From positions 1 to 64,000 of the forward strand of contig NZ_JOBF01000024.1 in the NCBI RefSeq assembly GCF_000718635.1: 64,000 bases of DNA, written 5' to 3'. Source of the DNA: Streptomyces varsoviensis. GTDB taxonomy: Bacteria > Actinomycetota > Actinomycetes > Streptomycetales > Streptomycetaceae. The notes beneath the pieces are model-generated. The model had not been told where the DNA came from, made no database searches, and saw nothing but the letters and a program-made list of their open reading frames with translations. Every line of letters begins with the position of its first letter. The stretch's first letter is position 1. Of the stretch, positions 52,995 to 61,936 are shown piece by piece. Made by a program: the position numbers and the translations under genes.

Positions 52995-53106
52995 CCACCG
53001 GCCGGCCCGGGCCCGGCGCGCAGGACCCGTAGGACCTGTAGGGCCGGCAGGACCCGAGGACCCGCAGGAACTTCCCGTAGCACAACCAGCGATGGAGGTC
53101 TGAACC

Positions 53107-53877
53107 ATGGAGAACGCAGTCGCCCTGGTCACCGGGGCAGCGGGCGGCATCGGAGCGGCCGTGGCCCGCGCGCTCGGCGGGCGGGGCACCCGGGTGGCCG
53201 CGGTGGACCGGGACGCCGGACGGCTGACCGACGTGGTGGGGAAGATGGCCGCCGACGGCCTGCCCGTCCACGCGTTCCCCGCCGACGTCACCCGCGCCGC
53301 CGAGGTCGACGACCTGGTGGACGGCGTGGAGAACGCGCTCGGGCCGGTGGACTACCTGGTCAACGCCGCCGGCGTGCTGCGGCTCGGCCCGGTGCGCCGG
53401 CAGACCGACGAGGACTGGGCCGCGACCTTCGCCGTCAACACCACCGGCGTGATGCGGGTCTCCCGCGCGGTGGTCGACCGCATGGTGCCCCGCTCCCGCG
53501 GGGCGATCGTCACCGTGGCGTCCAACGCGGCCGGCACGCCCCGCGTGGGGATGGCGGCCTACGCCGCGTCGAAGGCCGCGGCGACGATGTTCACCAAGTG
53601 CCTGGCCCTGGAGGTCGCCCGGCACGGCATCCGCTGCAACGTCGTCGCCCCCGGCTCCACCGACACCGCGATGCTCCGGTCCATGTGGCAGGACGACACC
53701 GGCCCGCGGGCGACGATCGACGGGCTGCCCGAGGTCTACAAGGTGGGCATCCCGCTCGGCAAGCTGGCCCGGCCCGCGGACATCGCGGACGCCGTGGTCT
53801 TCCTGCTCTCCGAACAGGCCGGGCACATCACCATGCACGACCTGACCGTTGACGGCGGCGCCACCTTGGGCGTGTGA
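53107..53877 (+). CDS. EntA/DhbA-like 2,3-dihydro-3-hydroxyanthranilate dehydrogenase
   Basis: A 256-residue short-chain dehydrogenase. It has the TGAAGGIG cofactor loop (residues 9-16), NAAG, and the catalytic Ser139, Tyr152 and Lys156. The sequence follows EntA (dihydro-dihydroxybenzoate dehydrogenase) throughout: [54 protein letters not shown]. Next to PhzD and PhzE, the expected substrate is 2,3-dihydro-3-hydroxyanthranilate, oxidised to 3-hydroxyanthranilate with NAD. ATG 53107 follows ggagg. Confidence 0.9.
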   Translation: MENAVALVTGAAGGIGAAVARALGGRGTRVAAVDRDAGRLTDVVGKMAADGLPVHAFPADVTRAAEVDDLVDGVENALGPVDYLVNAAGVLRLGPVRRQTDEDWAATFAVNTTGVMRVSRAVVDRMVPRSRGAIVTVASNAAGTPRVGMAAYAASKAAATMFTKCLALEVARHGIRCNVVAPGSTDTAMLRSMWQDDTGPRATIDGLPEVYKVGIPLGKLARPADIADAVVFLLSEQAGHITMHDLTVDGGATLGV

Positions 53878-53904
53878 GGAGCCTTGGGCGTGAAGGAGAT
53901 GGCC

Positions 53905-54528
53905 ATGGCAGGGATACCCACCATCGAGCCCTACCCGATGCCGGCCGCGGGCGACCTGCCCGAGAACGTCGCCGGGTGGAAGGCCGACCCCGCGCGGGCG
54001 GTGCTGCTCGTCCACGACATGCAGCGCTACTTCCTGCGCCCGTTCCCGGACCCCGTCCGCCGCCGACTCGTGCGCAACACGGCGCGGCTCCGGGAACACT
54101 GCGCGGGACTCGGCGTCCCCGTCGCGTACACCGCCCAGCCGGGCGGGATGACCGACGAGGACCGCGGCCTGCTCAAGGACTTCTGGGGGCCCGGCATGCA
54201 GGTCGACCCCGCCGACCGCCGGATCGTCGACGAACTCGCGCCGGCCCCGGACGACTGGCACTTCACCAAGTGGCGCTACAGCGCGTTCTTCCGCTCCGAC
54301 CTGCGCGAGCGCATGGCCCGGCACGGCCGCGACCAGCTCGTCGTCTGCGGCGTCTACGGGCACGTCGGGGTGCTGGCCACCGCGGTCGAGGCGTTCACCC
54401 ACGACCTCCAGACGTTCCTCGTCGCCGACGCGATCGGCGACTTCTCCGCGGACCACCACCGCCTGACCCTCGCCTACGCCGCCCAGCGCTGCGCGGTCGT
54501 CACCACGGTCGAGGGGCTCGGCGCATGA
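53905..54528 (+). CDS. phzD: PhzD-type isochorismatase
   Basis: A 207-residue isochorismatase-family hydrolase very close to PhzD of phenazine producers. Catalytic Asp38 (LVHDMQRYF) and Lys122 (FTKWRYSAF) are at the family numbering; [20 protein letters not shown] and [10 protein letters not shown] are all matched. It splits the enolpyruvyl ether of 2-amino-4-deoxyisochorismate, giving 2,3-dihydro-3-hydroxyanthranilate plus pyruvate. ATG 53905 follows aaggag. Its stop overlaps the phzE start (ATGA). Confidence 0.95.
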   Translation: MAGIPTIEPYPMPAAGDLPENVAGWKADPARAVLLVHDMQRYFLRPFPDPVRRRLVRNTARLREHCAGLGVPVAYTAQPGGMTDEDRGLLKDFWGPGMQVDPADRRIVDELAPAPDDWHFTKWRYSAFFRSDLRERMARHGRDQLVVCGVYGHVGVLATAVEAFTHDLQTFLVADAIGDFSADHHRLTLAYAAQRCAVVTTVEGLGA

Positions 54529-56471
54529 GGGGACCCACGAGGCCCAGGACACTGGTGGCGCCGGACCCGCTCGACCTGGTCCTCTCCCCGCGGCCCCCGG
54601 CGTTCGCGCTGATCCACCGCCCGGAGCGGGCCGGCGGCGGGGGCGGCGGGGTGTTGGACGTGCTCGTCGGCGAGGTGTCCGCGGTGAACGCCCTGGCCGA
54701 CATCCCGCTGCCCGAACCGGCCGGCGGCGCGGGCCACGACGTGCTGGTGCTGGTGCCGTTCCGGCAGCTCGCCGAGCGCGGTTTCGCCTGCGCCGACGAC
54801 GGCGAACCGCTGCTGGCGATGACCGTCGCCGCACAGGCCGAGGTGGGCTGCCACGAGGCCCTGGGGCGCCTGCCCGACCTGCCGACCCCGCTCCGCGGCG
54901 AGCACTTCGACCTCTCCGACGACGCCTACGCGGACCTGGTGCGTACGGTCGTCGCCGAGGAGATCGGCCGGGGCGAGGGCGGCAACTTCGTCCTCAAGCG
55001 CTCCTACGTCGCCCGGATCACGGACTACACGCCCCGGCACGGCCTGTCGCTGTTCCGCCGGCTGCTCCAGCGGGAGGCGGGCGCGTACTGGACGTTCATC
55101 GTGCACACCGGCGACCGCACGTTCGTCGGCGCCACCCCGGAGCGGCACATCAGCGTGCACGGCGGCGCCGCCGTGATGAACCCGGTCAGCGGCACCTACC
55201 GCTACCCGCCGGGCGGCCCGGACCTCCCGGAGCTGCTGGCCTTCCTCGACGACCGCAAGGAGACCGACGAGCTGTACATGGTCCTCGACGAGGAGCTCAA
55301 GATGATGGCCGGGATCTGCGCCGGCGGGGGCCGCGTCGTCGGCCCGTACCTCAAGGAGATGGCCCGGCTCGCGCACACCGAGTACCTCATCGAGGGGCGC
55401 ACCGACCGCGACCCGCGCGAGATCCTGCGGCGGACGATGTTCGCCCCCACCGTGACCGGGAGCCCGCTGGAGAACGCCTGCCGGGTCATCAGCCGGTACG
55501 AACCGGGGGGCCGCGGCTACTACAGCGGGGCTCTCGCGCTGATCGGCCGCGACGGTGGCGGCGGCCGCACGCTGGACTCCGCCATCCTGATCCGCACCGC
55601 CGACATCGACCGGGGCGGCCGGCTCCGGATCGGGGTCGGGGCGACCCTGGTACGCCACTCCGACCCGGCGTCCGAGGCCGCCGAGACGCGGGCCAAGGCC
55701 GCGGGGCTGCTCGCCGCGCTCCAGACCGACCGGCCCGCGCGCCTCGCCGACGACGAGCGCGTCCAGACCGCGCGCCTCGCCGACGACCGGCGCGCCCAGG
55801 CCGCGCTCGCCCGCCGCAACACCGGCATCGCCGACTTCTGGCTGGCCCCCGTGGACCGGCGACGGTCCCCTCGCCGCGCGCTGGACGGACGCCGGGTGCT
55901 GGTCGTGGACGCCGAGGACACCTTCACCGCCATGCTGTACCACCAACTCCGTTCACTGGGCCTGGAGGTGACGCTGCGTCGGTTCGACGAGCCGTACGGC
56001 CGCGACGGGCACGATGGGTACGACCTGGTCGTCATGGGCCCGGGGCCGGGCGACCCGCTGGACGTCGCACACCCCAAGATCGCCCATCTGCACGCCGCGA
56101 TCGGCCAACTCCTCGCGGAGCGGCGCCCGTTCCTCGCCGTGTGCCTCAGCCACCAGGTGCTCAGCGCCCGGCTCGGGCTGGAGGTGGCCCGCAAGGACGT
56201 GCCGAACCAGGGGCTCCAGCGGGGCATCGACCTGTTCGGCCGCCCGGAACGGGTCGGCTTCTACAACTCCTTCGCCGCCCGCAGCGACGACGACAAGATC
56301 GAACTGCCGGAAGGCGGCGTGGTGGAGATCAGCCGCGACCCGGCGACGGGGGAGGTGCACGCGCTGCGCGGGCCCCGGTTCGCCTCGATGCAGTTCCACG
56401 CGGAGTCCGTGCTCACCGTCGACGGCGTCCGCATCACCGCAGACCGGATCGGGGAGGCCCTGGGCCAGTGA
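54525..56471 (+). CDS. phzE: PhzE-type 2-amino-4-deoxyisochorismate synthase
   Basis: A 648-residue fusion of a chorismate-binding (TrpE/MST-like) domain and a class I glutamine amidotransferase. The synthase half carries [24 protein letters not shown] and [15 protein letters not shown]. The amidotransferase half has [14 protein letters not shown], Cys540 in [29 protein letters not shown], and MQFHAES with the catalytic His. Phenazine genes are otherwise absent, so the product should flow to 3-hydroxyanthranilate. ATG 54525 overlaps the phzD stop by 4 bp. A short duplicated RLADD-RAQ element lies in the interdomain linker (about residues 405-430). Confidence 0.95.
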   Translation: MRGPTRPRTLVAPDPLDLVLSPRPPAFALIHRPERAGGGGGGVLDVLVGEVSAVNALADIPLPEPAGGAGHDVLVLVPFRQLAERGFACADDGEPLLAMTVAAQAEVGCHEALGRLPDLPTPLRGEHFDLSDDAYADLVRTVVAEEIGRGEGGNFVLKRSYVARITDYTPRHGLSLFRRLLQREAGAYWTFIVHTGDRTFVGATPERHISVHGGAAVMNPVSGTYRYPPGGPDLPELLAFLDDRKETDELYMVLDEELKMMAGICAGGGRVVGPYLKEMARLAHTEYLIEGRTDRDPREILRRTMFAPTVTGSPLENACRVISRYEPGGRGYYSGALALIGRDGGGGRTLDSAILIRTADIDRGGRLRIGVGATLVRHSDPASEAAETRAKAAGLLAALQTDRPARLADDERVQTARLADDRRAQAALARRNTGIADFWLAPVDRRRSPRRALDGRRVLVVDAEDTFTAMLYHQLRSLGLEVTLRRFDEPYGRDGHDGYDLVVMGPGPGDPLDVAHPKIAHLHAAIGQLLAERRPFLAVCLSHQVLSARLGLEVARKDVPNQGLQRGIDLFGRPERVGFYNSFAARSDDDKIELPEGGVVEISRDPATGEVHALRGPRFASMQFHAESVLTVDGVRITADRIGEALGQ

Positions 56472-56493
56472 CGGGGCGCGCCGGCGCGAACGA

Positions 56494-56531
56494 GGGAGGG
56501 GGCCCACCGGCTGAGCGGCGGGCCCCCTCCC
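56494..56531. terminator. Bidirectional terminator between phzE and the CreD-type gene
   Basis: Perfect 12-bp inverted repeat gggagggggccc (56494-56505) / gggccccctccc (56520-56531) with a 14-nt loop, between convergent genes. Confidence 0.85.
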
Positions 56532-56553
56532 GTTCCCGGAGCGGCGCGGCGTC

Positions 56554-58317
56554 CTACGAACGACCCGCGCCCCGAACCCGCTCCTCCAGCGCCCGATCGA
56601 CGAGGGCCCCGGCGGCGCCCGTGTAGTGGTCGGGGTCGCACAGGCCCGCCAACTCCTCGGGGGACAGGACGCCGGCCAGCTCCGGGGCCTCGGCGAGCAC
56701 CGCGGAGAGCGGGCGTCCGGAGGACTCGGCGGCCGCCGCGGCCTCGGTCAGCAGGCGCCGCGCGGCGGCCTTGCCGAGCGTGCCGCCCAGGACGGCGGCG
56801 ACGCGTTCCGAGACGATCCGGCCCCCGGTGAGGGCGAGGTTGCCGCGCATCCGGTCCGTCCGCACCCCCAGCCCCTCGGCCAGTTCCACCGCGGTGTGCG
56901 CCGCCCCGCCGGTCAGCCGCAGGCACTCGCGCAGCAACTGCCACTCCGCGTGCCAGCCTCCGGCCGACCGCTCGTCCTCGACGCTCACACACTGCGTCAG
57001 CCCCGCCGCCAGCACCGGCACCTGGAGCGCCGCGCTCCGAATGAGCGTGGCGAGCACCGGGTTGCGCTTGTGCGGCATGGCCGACGACCCGCCGCGCCCC
57101 GCCGGCCCCGGCTCGGCCAACTCCCCGATCTCGGTACGCGCGAGGGTCTGCACATCGACCGCGATCTTGCCGAGCGCGGCGGCGGTGAACGACAGCGCCG
57201 CGGCCAGGTCGGCGATCGGCGTGCGCAGCGCATGCCACGGCAGCCCCGGCCGCGCGAGCCCGGTCTCCGCGGCGAACGCGTCGACCAGGGCGTCGGCGTA
57301 CGCCCCCGGGCCAATGGCCGTCCCGGCGGGGCTGACGCCCTCCGTGGTGCTGTGTGGGTCGGGGGACGGGCCCCCGTGCGCGTCACGGTACGGGCCGGGG
57401 CCAAGGGCCGCCCCGGCGGAGGTGGCGCCTTCCGCGCCGCCGCCCGCGCTGGCGTGCGCGTCGGGGTATGGGCCGGGGGCCGGCCCGGCGGGGGTGGCGC
57501 CTTCCGTGCCGCCGCCCGTGCTGGCGTGCGCTTCAGGACACGAGCCGAACCCGACGCCACTGTCCGTACCGGAGGCCGCGCCGACGGGCGTACCGCCGGG
57601 CGCGTAGGGGGCCACGCCGCTGCCCGTACCGCCCTCCTCGCCGTCCCCCGCGCGGGCGCGCGCGTCGGCGTGTACGAGATAGCCGGCGAGGGTGCCGGCG
57701 GCTCCGCCGAGGGACACCGGCAGGCCGTCCCGTACCAACCGGTCCACGCGGTCGGCGGCGTCGAGTACCAGGCTCCGCCAGCCCGCGGCCTTCAGGCCGA
57801 AGGTGGTGGGGACGGCGTGCAGGGCCAGGGTCCGGCCGGCCATCACGGTGTCCCGGTGCCGGCCGGCGAGGAGGGCGAGCGCGTCGGCCGTCCGCGTGAG
57901 GTCCGCCCGGACCAGGCGCAGCGCCCGCCCGGCGACCAGCATGGCGGCGGTGTCGAAGATGTCCTGGCTGGTGGAGCCCTGGTGCACATATCCGGCGGCG
58001 GCGGGGTCGGCCGCGGCGACGACGGCGGTCAGCGCCTCCACCAGCCCCACCACCGGGTTGGCCGTCTCCCGCGCCCGTACGGCGAGCCGCCGCAGGTCGA
58101 TGCGGTCGGCGCGGGCGGCGGCGGTGATCGCGGCGGCCGCCGCACCCGGCACGGTGCCGAGCCGGGCCTGGGCCCGGGCCAGCGCCGCCTCGGCGTCCAG
58201 CATGGCCTGCAGCCACGCCCGGTCCCCGACGACCGCCTCGACGGGCGTCCCGGCCCGTACGGGCGAGAGCAGACCGGCATCGGGGTCGGCGTCGGCAGGG
58301 GGCGGCGGCAGCGTCAT
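56554..58317 (-). CDS. creD: Nitrosuccinate lyase, CreD-type (fumarase/aspartase superfamily)
   Basis: A 587-residue member of the adenylosuccinate lyase/CMLE-like branch. The motifs are HQGSTSQDIFDT (residues 112-123), VSLGGAAGTLAGY (residues 201-213), and the signature GSSAMPHKRNP (about residues 410-420) with the flexible catalytic loop. CreD homologues split nitrosuccinate into fumarate and nitrous acid. Residues 225-336 are a low-complexity insert of about 112 residues built from repeats such as DAHASAGGGAEGAT, missing from known lyases. It sits where a CreD would normally link its two halves, so folding should survive. The start at 58317 overlaps a 33-residue mini-ORF stop (ATGA). Confidence 0.85.
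   Translation of the reverse strand: MTLPPPPADADPDAGLLSPVRAGTPVEAVVGDRAWLQAMLDAEAALARAQARLGTVPGAAAAAITAAARADRIDLRRLAVRARETANPVVGLVEALTAVVAAADPAAAGYVHQGSTSQDIFDTAAMLVAGRALRLVRADLTRTADALALLAGRHRDTVMAGRTLALHAVPTTFGLKAAGWRSLVLDAADRVDRLVRDGLPVSLGGAAGTLAGYLVHADARARAGDGEEGGTGSGVAPYAPGGTPVGAASGTDSGVGFGSCPEAHASTGGGTEGATPAGPAPGPYPDAHASAGGGAEGATSAGAALGPGPYRDAHGGPSPDPHSTTEGVSPAGTAIGPGAYADALVDAFAAETGLARPGLPWHALRTPIADLAAALSFTAAALGKIAVDVQTLARTEIGELAEPGPAGRGGSSAMPHKRNPVLATLIRSAALQVPVLAAGLTQCVSVEDERSAGGWHAEWQLLRECLRLTGGAAHTAVELAEGLGVRTDRMRGNLALTGGRIVSERVAAVLGGTLGKAAARRLLTEAAAAAESSGRPLSAVLAEAPELAGVLSPEELAGLCDPDHYTGAAGALVDRALEERVRGAGRS
57310..57645 (-). repeat. Repeat-built insert inside the CreD-type gene
   Basis: Three to four imperfect units of about 72-83 bp (for example gtggcgcc-containing units starting near 57422 and 57494) that stay in frame. 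They encode repeated (Y/C)P(D/E)AHAS-type peptides apparently derived from the neighbouring GPGAYADALVDAF coding sequence. Confidence 0.8.
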
Positions 58318-58845
58318 CTCGGGGCTCCTGTCGGGTCGGTGGGACGGTTCGCCGGGCCGGCTGCGGCCAGTTCTGGCACCGCCGAGGTGAGCACAAGTGG
58401 CGGCGGCAGCGTCATATCGGCACCCCTGTCAGGTCGGTGGGGTTGCTCATCGCGTCGGTCGTGGCCGGTTCGGGCGCCGCCCGGGTCAGGCGGGGCGGAC
58501 ACAGGTGGTGGCGGCAGCCTCAAATCGGCGCCCCTGCCGGGTCGGTGGAAGGCGGTTCACCGGCTCGGCTGCCGCCGGTTCGGGCGTCGCTGGGGGTGCG
58601 GCGGGGCGGGCGCGGGCGATGGCGTCGGCGTCGTATCGGCACCCCTGTTGGGTCGGAGGGGGTGTTCCCGGGCCGACTGCGGCCGGTTCTGGTGCCGCCA
58701 CCGGCAAGGTGCGGCGGCACAAGTGGGGGCGGCAGCGTCAAATCGGCACCCCCGTCAGGTCGGTGGGGTCGCTGGCCGCGTCCGTCGCGGGCGGTTCGGG
58801 GGTTGCCGGGGGGACGGCGAGCATGGCGCGGGCTATGGCGTCGGC
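58305..58845 (-). repeat. Five-copy tandem repeat of the creE-creD junction
   Basis: Core elements begin at about 58314, 58412, 58520, 58631 and 58738 (98-111 bp apart). Each unit reads, on the minus strand, the end of CreE (tgccgat) followed by the start of CreD (tgacgctgccgcc). The outer copies are the real CreD start and the real CreE stop. In the copy at 58412 the junction is ATATGACG, an intact ATGA overlap; others are mutated (ATTTGACG, ATACGACG, ATTTGAGG). This spacer replaces what looks like an ancestral 4-bp gene overlap. Confidence 0.85.
58314..58415 (-). CDS. 33-residue mini-ORF from the duplicated creE/creD junction
   Basis: The peptide starts MTLPPP like CreD and ends NRPTDPTGAPR like the CreE C-terminus; its stop overlaps the CreD start (ATGA). 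It is a by-product of tandem duplication of the junction. It could act as a coupled leader, in which ribosomes terminating here restart at CreD. Whether it is translated is unknown. Confidence 0.4.
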   Translation of the reverse strand: MTLPPPLVLTSAVPELAAAGPANRPTDPTGAPR

Positions 58846-60717
58846 GTCGGAGAGGGTCACCGAGTCGACGCCGGGGCGGATGCCGGCGGCGGTGACCCAG
58901 TGCACCGCCTCGGTGGGGACGCCGTAGGCGAAGCGGCGCGGGTGGGCGAGTCCGCGCGCGTCGAGCAGCCGGTAGGGGCGCTCGGTGACGGCGAGCCCGC
59001 CGGTCTCGTACGTTCCGCCGCGGGCGTCGCGTATGCGGTAGGGGGCGCACTGCTCGGTGCGCAGCAGGTGGAGCAGGAGGGGGTCCGCGGTGCGGCGGAG
59101 GTCGGGGGCGGGCAGCCGGGCCTCGATGAGCACGTCGGAGCGGACGGCCGGGCCCGGGGCGAGGGGCGAGTTGGCGACGAAGCACGGGGCGGCGGTGTCG
59201 ATGCGCACCTGGGTGCCGGGGCCGGTGAGTTCCAGGACGCCGGCCTCGATCAGGGCGATCATCTCCTCGATCCGGGACACCGGCGGGCCGATGGAGAGGA
59301 AGGCGTTGAGCGGGGTGTACCAGCCGTCGAGTTCGTCCCGGTACGAGCCGCCCTCCAGCCCGCCGTGGTCCACCGCCAGCCGGATCTCGTTGCGCAGGTC
59401 GCGGAGTACGTCCAGGGCGGCCTTCAGAGGGCCGCTGACGTTGCCGGCCTTCGCCTCCCGTACGTCCCGGGCGAGGTAGGCCAGCAGCCAGCTCCGGAAC
59501 TCGGCGCGCCCGGCGAACTCCCGGCCGGCGCAGGGCCGGGCGATCCGCTCCCAGTCCCACCGGTCCGCCGGGGCGATGCCGTGCGCGTCCAGGAGCCGTT
59601 CCCGCGCGGCGGGTCTCGGCAGCGCCACGTACTGCTCCGCGAAGGCGTCCTGCTCGGCCCGCCGTCCTCGGGAGGCCAGCAGGGCGCCGTAGTAGACCGC
59701 TTCCACCTCTCGGGCGATCAGTGGCCACAGGTCGGTGCGGAAGCGGACGCAGCCGCCCGCGCGGGTGCGGCGGCGCAGCCCGTGGAGGAATTCGGGGGTC
59801 AGCAGCCGGGCCTGGTGCCGGCCGAAGGCGCCCTTCTCGTTCTCTCCGCGGGCGTGGTGGGGGACCCCACGCCGGGAGAAGGCGTACAGCCGGGGCTCGT
59901 GCCCGGAGGGGCGGTAGCGCAGCCGGTCGCCGTCGCGGACGAAGGCGCCGCCGCGGCCGAGGGTCAGCAGCGCCATGTAGTCGAAGAAGTTGAGTCCGAG
60001 GCCGCGCAGCAGGACCGGGCGGCCCGGCGCGACGGCGCCGAGGTCGGTCTCGGCGGGGTTGCCGGGCGGCAGGTAGCCGAGGTGGTGGATGCGGGCGAGG
60101 CTGGCCGTCCGTTCGCCCTGGGGGGAGAGCCGGGCCGGGAGGTGGCCCTGGGCCAGTACGACGGCGTCGAGGTGGTCGAGCCGGGTGCGGTTCTCCAGCC
60201 GGACCCCTTGCGCGCCGCCGGGCAGGCCGTGGGTGTCGGCGAGGGCCACGGCGCGGGACCGGTGCACTTGGACGCGTACCCGGTCGGGGGCGAGGGAGAC
60301 GATCCGCCGGAAGGCGTCCTGGAGGTAGTGCCCGTACAGGGCCCTCGTGGGGTACGAGTCGGGGCCCAGCCGCCGTGCTTCCGCGAGGATGTCCGCGCCG
60401 TAGTCGGCCGGCGAGCCCAGCGCGGCCACGCTCCGGGCCCACATGTGGAGGCTGGGGCCGGGTTCGATGGGGCCGGCGGCGCGCACGCTGGCGTCGGTGT
60501 AGACGGTGATCTGCGAGGCCACGGTGTTGGCGAGCAGGTGCCGGGACTGCCCGGTCCGCCAGACGGCGCCCGCGCCGGGGGCCGCCGGGTCGACGATGTG
60601 CACGGTGACGGCAGGGCCGTCAGGGTCGTGCCGGGCGTTGGCGCACAGCCGTTCCAGGACGGACAGCCCGCGGGGCCCGGCCCCGATGATGCACAGTTCC
60701 AGGCGGCGGCCGGTCAT
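58738..60717 (-). CDS. creE: Aspartate N-oxygenase, CreE-type FAD monooxygenase
   Basis: A 659-residue flavoprotein of the FAD/NAD(P)-binding (PF13454) group. The N-terminal FAD motif is LCIIGAGPRGLSVLERL, followed by a conserved NTVASQITVYTDAS segment, then LLRGLGLNFFDYM and the second dinucleotide region. CreE oxidises L-aspartate to nitrosuccinate in three NADPH/O2 steps; CreD then releases nitrous acid. The two genes are adjacent, separated only by the repeat spacer. ATG 60717 overlaps the stop of the upstream hydroxylase gene (ATGA). The last 25 residues (PPATPEPPATDAASDPT) lie inside the repeat array. Confidence 0.85.
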   Translation of the reverse strand: MTGRRLELCIIGAGPRGLSVLERLCANARHDPDGPAVTVHIVDPAAPGAGAVWRTGQSRHLLANTVASQITVYTDASVRAAGPIEPGPSLHMWARSVAALGSPADYGADILAEARRLGPDSYPTRALYGHYLQDAFRRIVSLAPDRVRVQVHRSRAVALADTHGLPGGAQGVRLENRTRLDHLDAVVLAQGHLPARLSPQGERTASLARIHHLGYLPPGNPAETDLGAVAPGRPVLLRGLGLNFFDYMALLTLGRGGAFVRDGDRLRYRPSGHEPRLYAFSRRGVPHHARGENEKGAFGRHQARLLTPEFLHGLRRRTRAGGCVRFRTDLWPLIAREVEAVYYGALLASRGRRAEQDAFAEQYVALPRPAARERLLDAHGIAPADRWDWERIARPCAGREFAGRAEFRSWLLAYLARDVREAKAGNVSGPLKAALDVLRDLRNEIRLAVDHGGLEGGSYRDELDGWYTPLNAFLSIGPPVSRIEEMIALIEAGVLELTGPGTQVRIDTAAPCFVANSPLAPGPAVRSDVLIEARLPAPDLRRTADPLLLHLLRTEQCAPYRIRDARGGTYETGGLAVTERPYRLLDARGLAHPRRFAYGVPTEAVHWVTAAGIRPGVDSVTLSDADAIARAMLAVPPATPEPPATDAASDPTDLTGVPI

Positions 60718-61934
60718 CGGGCGGCCTCTTGGTGAGGGCGTCGGCGGGCGGTCGGCGCTTCGGCGGTGAAGTCCCGTGCGCCGTGCATCCACGCGAGGCG
60801 GTCGTGCAGGTCGGTCGCGGACATCCCGGCCAGCGCCGCGTTGCGGGCCTCGGCCGCCGCCCCGGCCGGGTGCCACAGCGCGATGCTCTCGCGGGAGATC
60901 CGCTGCACCGCGGCGGTGCGCTCGCGCCGCAGCCGGTTGTACTCCGCGAAGCGCGCGGCGAAGTCCGTGCCGCCGCCGTCCAGCAGGTCGCCCAGCACCA
61001 CCGCGTCCTCCAGCGCCTGGCAGGCCCCTTGGGCGGCGTAGTGGAGCATGGGGTGGGCCGCGTCGCCGAGCAGGGCGACGGGGCCGTCGGTCCAGTCGTC
61101 GACCGGCGCCCGGTCGATCAGCACCCAGGACCGCCACCGCGCGCCGAGGGCGAGGAGCCGCCGCGGTTCCGCGTCGAGCACCGCGAACAGGTCGCGGACC
61201 ACGTCCTCCGCTATGGGCTCGCCGGCGAGCGGCCGGGTGGCGCCGTCGTCGTAACTGGCGGCCAGGTTGAGGTAGTCGCCCCCGGCGATCGCGTAGTGCA
61301 CGAAGTGGCACTTGGGGCCGGCCCACCACGTCACGGCGTTCCACCGCAGCCGCCGCGGCACCAGGTCCATGGGGATGATCGCGCGGTGGACGGTGATGCC
61401 CGAGACGCGCGGTGGACCGTCGCCGACCAGCCGCCTCCGGACGGCGGAGTGGATGCCGTCCGCCCCGATCAGCGCGTCGCCGGTGAGGCGGCGGCCGTCG
61501 TCGAGTACGGCCGTCGCGTGCGTACCGTCGTGTTCGTACCCGGCGACCGGGCTGCTCGGGCGCAGTTCGACGCGCGCCGCGTGGCGGCAGGCCGCGAGCA
61601 GCAGCCCGTGGAGTTCGCCGCGGTGCACGACCACGTACGGGTTGCCGAAGCGCCGCCGGTAGCCCTCGGTGAGGGGCACGCTGGTGACGTGCTCGCCGGT
61701 GACGCCGTCCATGAACCGCAGTTCGTCGACGTGCACCGCGCGGGACCGGACCTCGGCGCCCAGCCCGAGGCGGGCCAGGGCGTGCATCCCGTTGGGCGCC
61801 AGTTGGAGCCCGGCGCCGAGTTCGGCGAAGCGTTCGCCGCGTTCGAGGACCACCACGTCGTGGCCGCGGCGTGCGACGCTCAGCGCGGCGGCCAGCCCGC
61901 CGATGCCGCCGCCGGCGACGATGACCTTCGCCAT
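60714..61934 (-). CDS. FAD-dependent aromatic hydroxylase, salicylate/3-hydroxybenzoate hydroxylase-like
   Basis: A 406-residue class A flavin monooxygenase. VIVAGGGIGGLAAALSVARRG, ALIGADGIHSAVRRRL and ALLGDAAHPMLHYAAQGACQALEDA are all present. The closest type is salicylate 1-hydroxylase or 3-hydroxybenzoate 6-hydroxylase, which act on ortho- or meta-hydroxybenzoates and in some cases decarboxylate. 3-Hydroxyanthranilate or a nitroso/amino derivative is a fitting substrate. It lies 2 bp after the ligase stop and overlaps creE (ATGA), so ligase, hydroxylase, CreE and CreD form one operon. The ATG start is at 61934. Confidence 0.88.
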   Translation of the reverse strand: MAKVIVAGGGIGGLAAALSVARRGHDVVVLERGERFAELGAGLQLAPNGMHALARLGLGAEVRSRAVHVDELRFMDGVTGEHVTSVPLTEGYRRRFGNPYVVVHRGELHGLLLAACRHAARVELRPSSPVAGYEHDGTHATAVLDDGRRLTGDALIGADGIHSAVRRRLVGDGPPRVSGITVHRAIIPMDLVPRRLRWNAVTWWAGPKCHFVHYAIAGGDYLNLAASYDDGATRPLAGEPIAEDVVRDLFAVLDAEPRRLLALGARWRSWVLIDRAPVDDWTDGPVALLGDAAHPMLHYAAQGACQALEDAVVLGDLLDGGGTDFAARFAEYNRLRRERTAAVQRISRESIALWHPAGAAAEARNAALAGMSATDLHDRLAWMHGARDFTAEAPTARRRPHQEAAR

Positions 61935-61936
61935 CT

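Noticed and set aside
51807..56471. Phenazine biosynthesis cluster
   Set aside because: PhzC/D/E homologues are present, but PhzF, PhzA/B and PhzG are absent within the window, and an EntA-like dehydrogenase fits 3-hydroxyanthranilate formation better.
58305..58845. CRISPR array
   Set aside because: The repeated unit is about 100 bp, imperfect, without distinct spacers, and each copy is a piece of the flanking genes.
56626..60735. 1369-residue plus-strand ORF across the creD-creE region
   Set aside because: It runs antisense through two well-supported minus-strand genes and the repeat array, with low-complexity Gly/Arg/Val content. The long open frame is due to GC bias.
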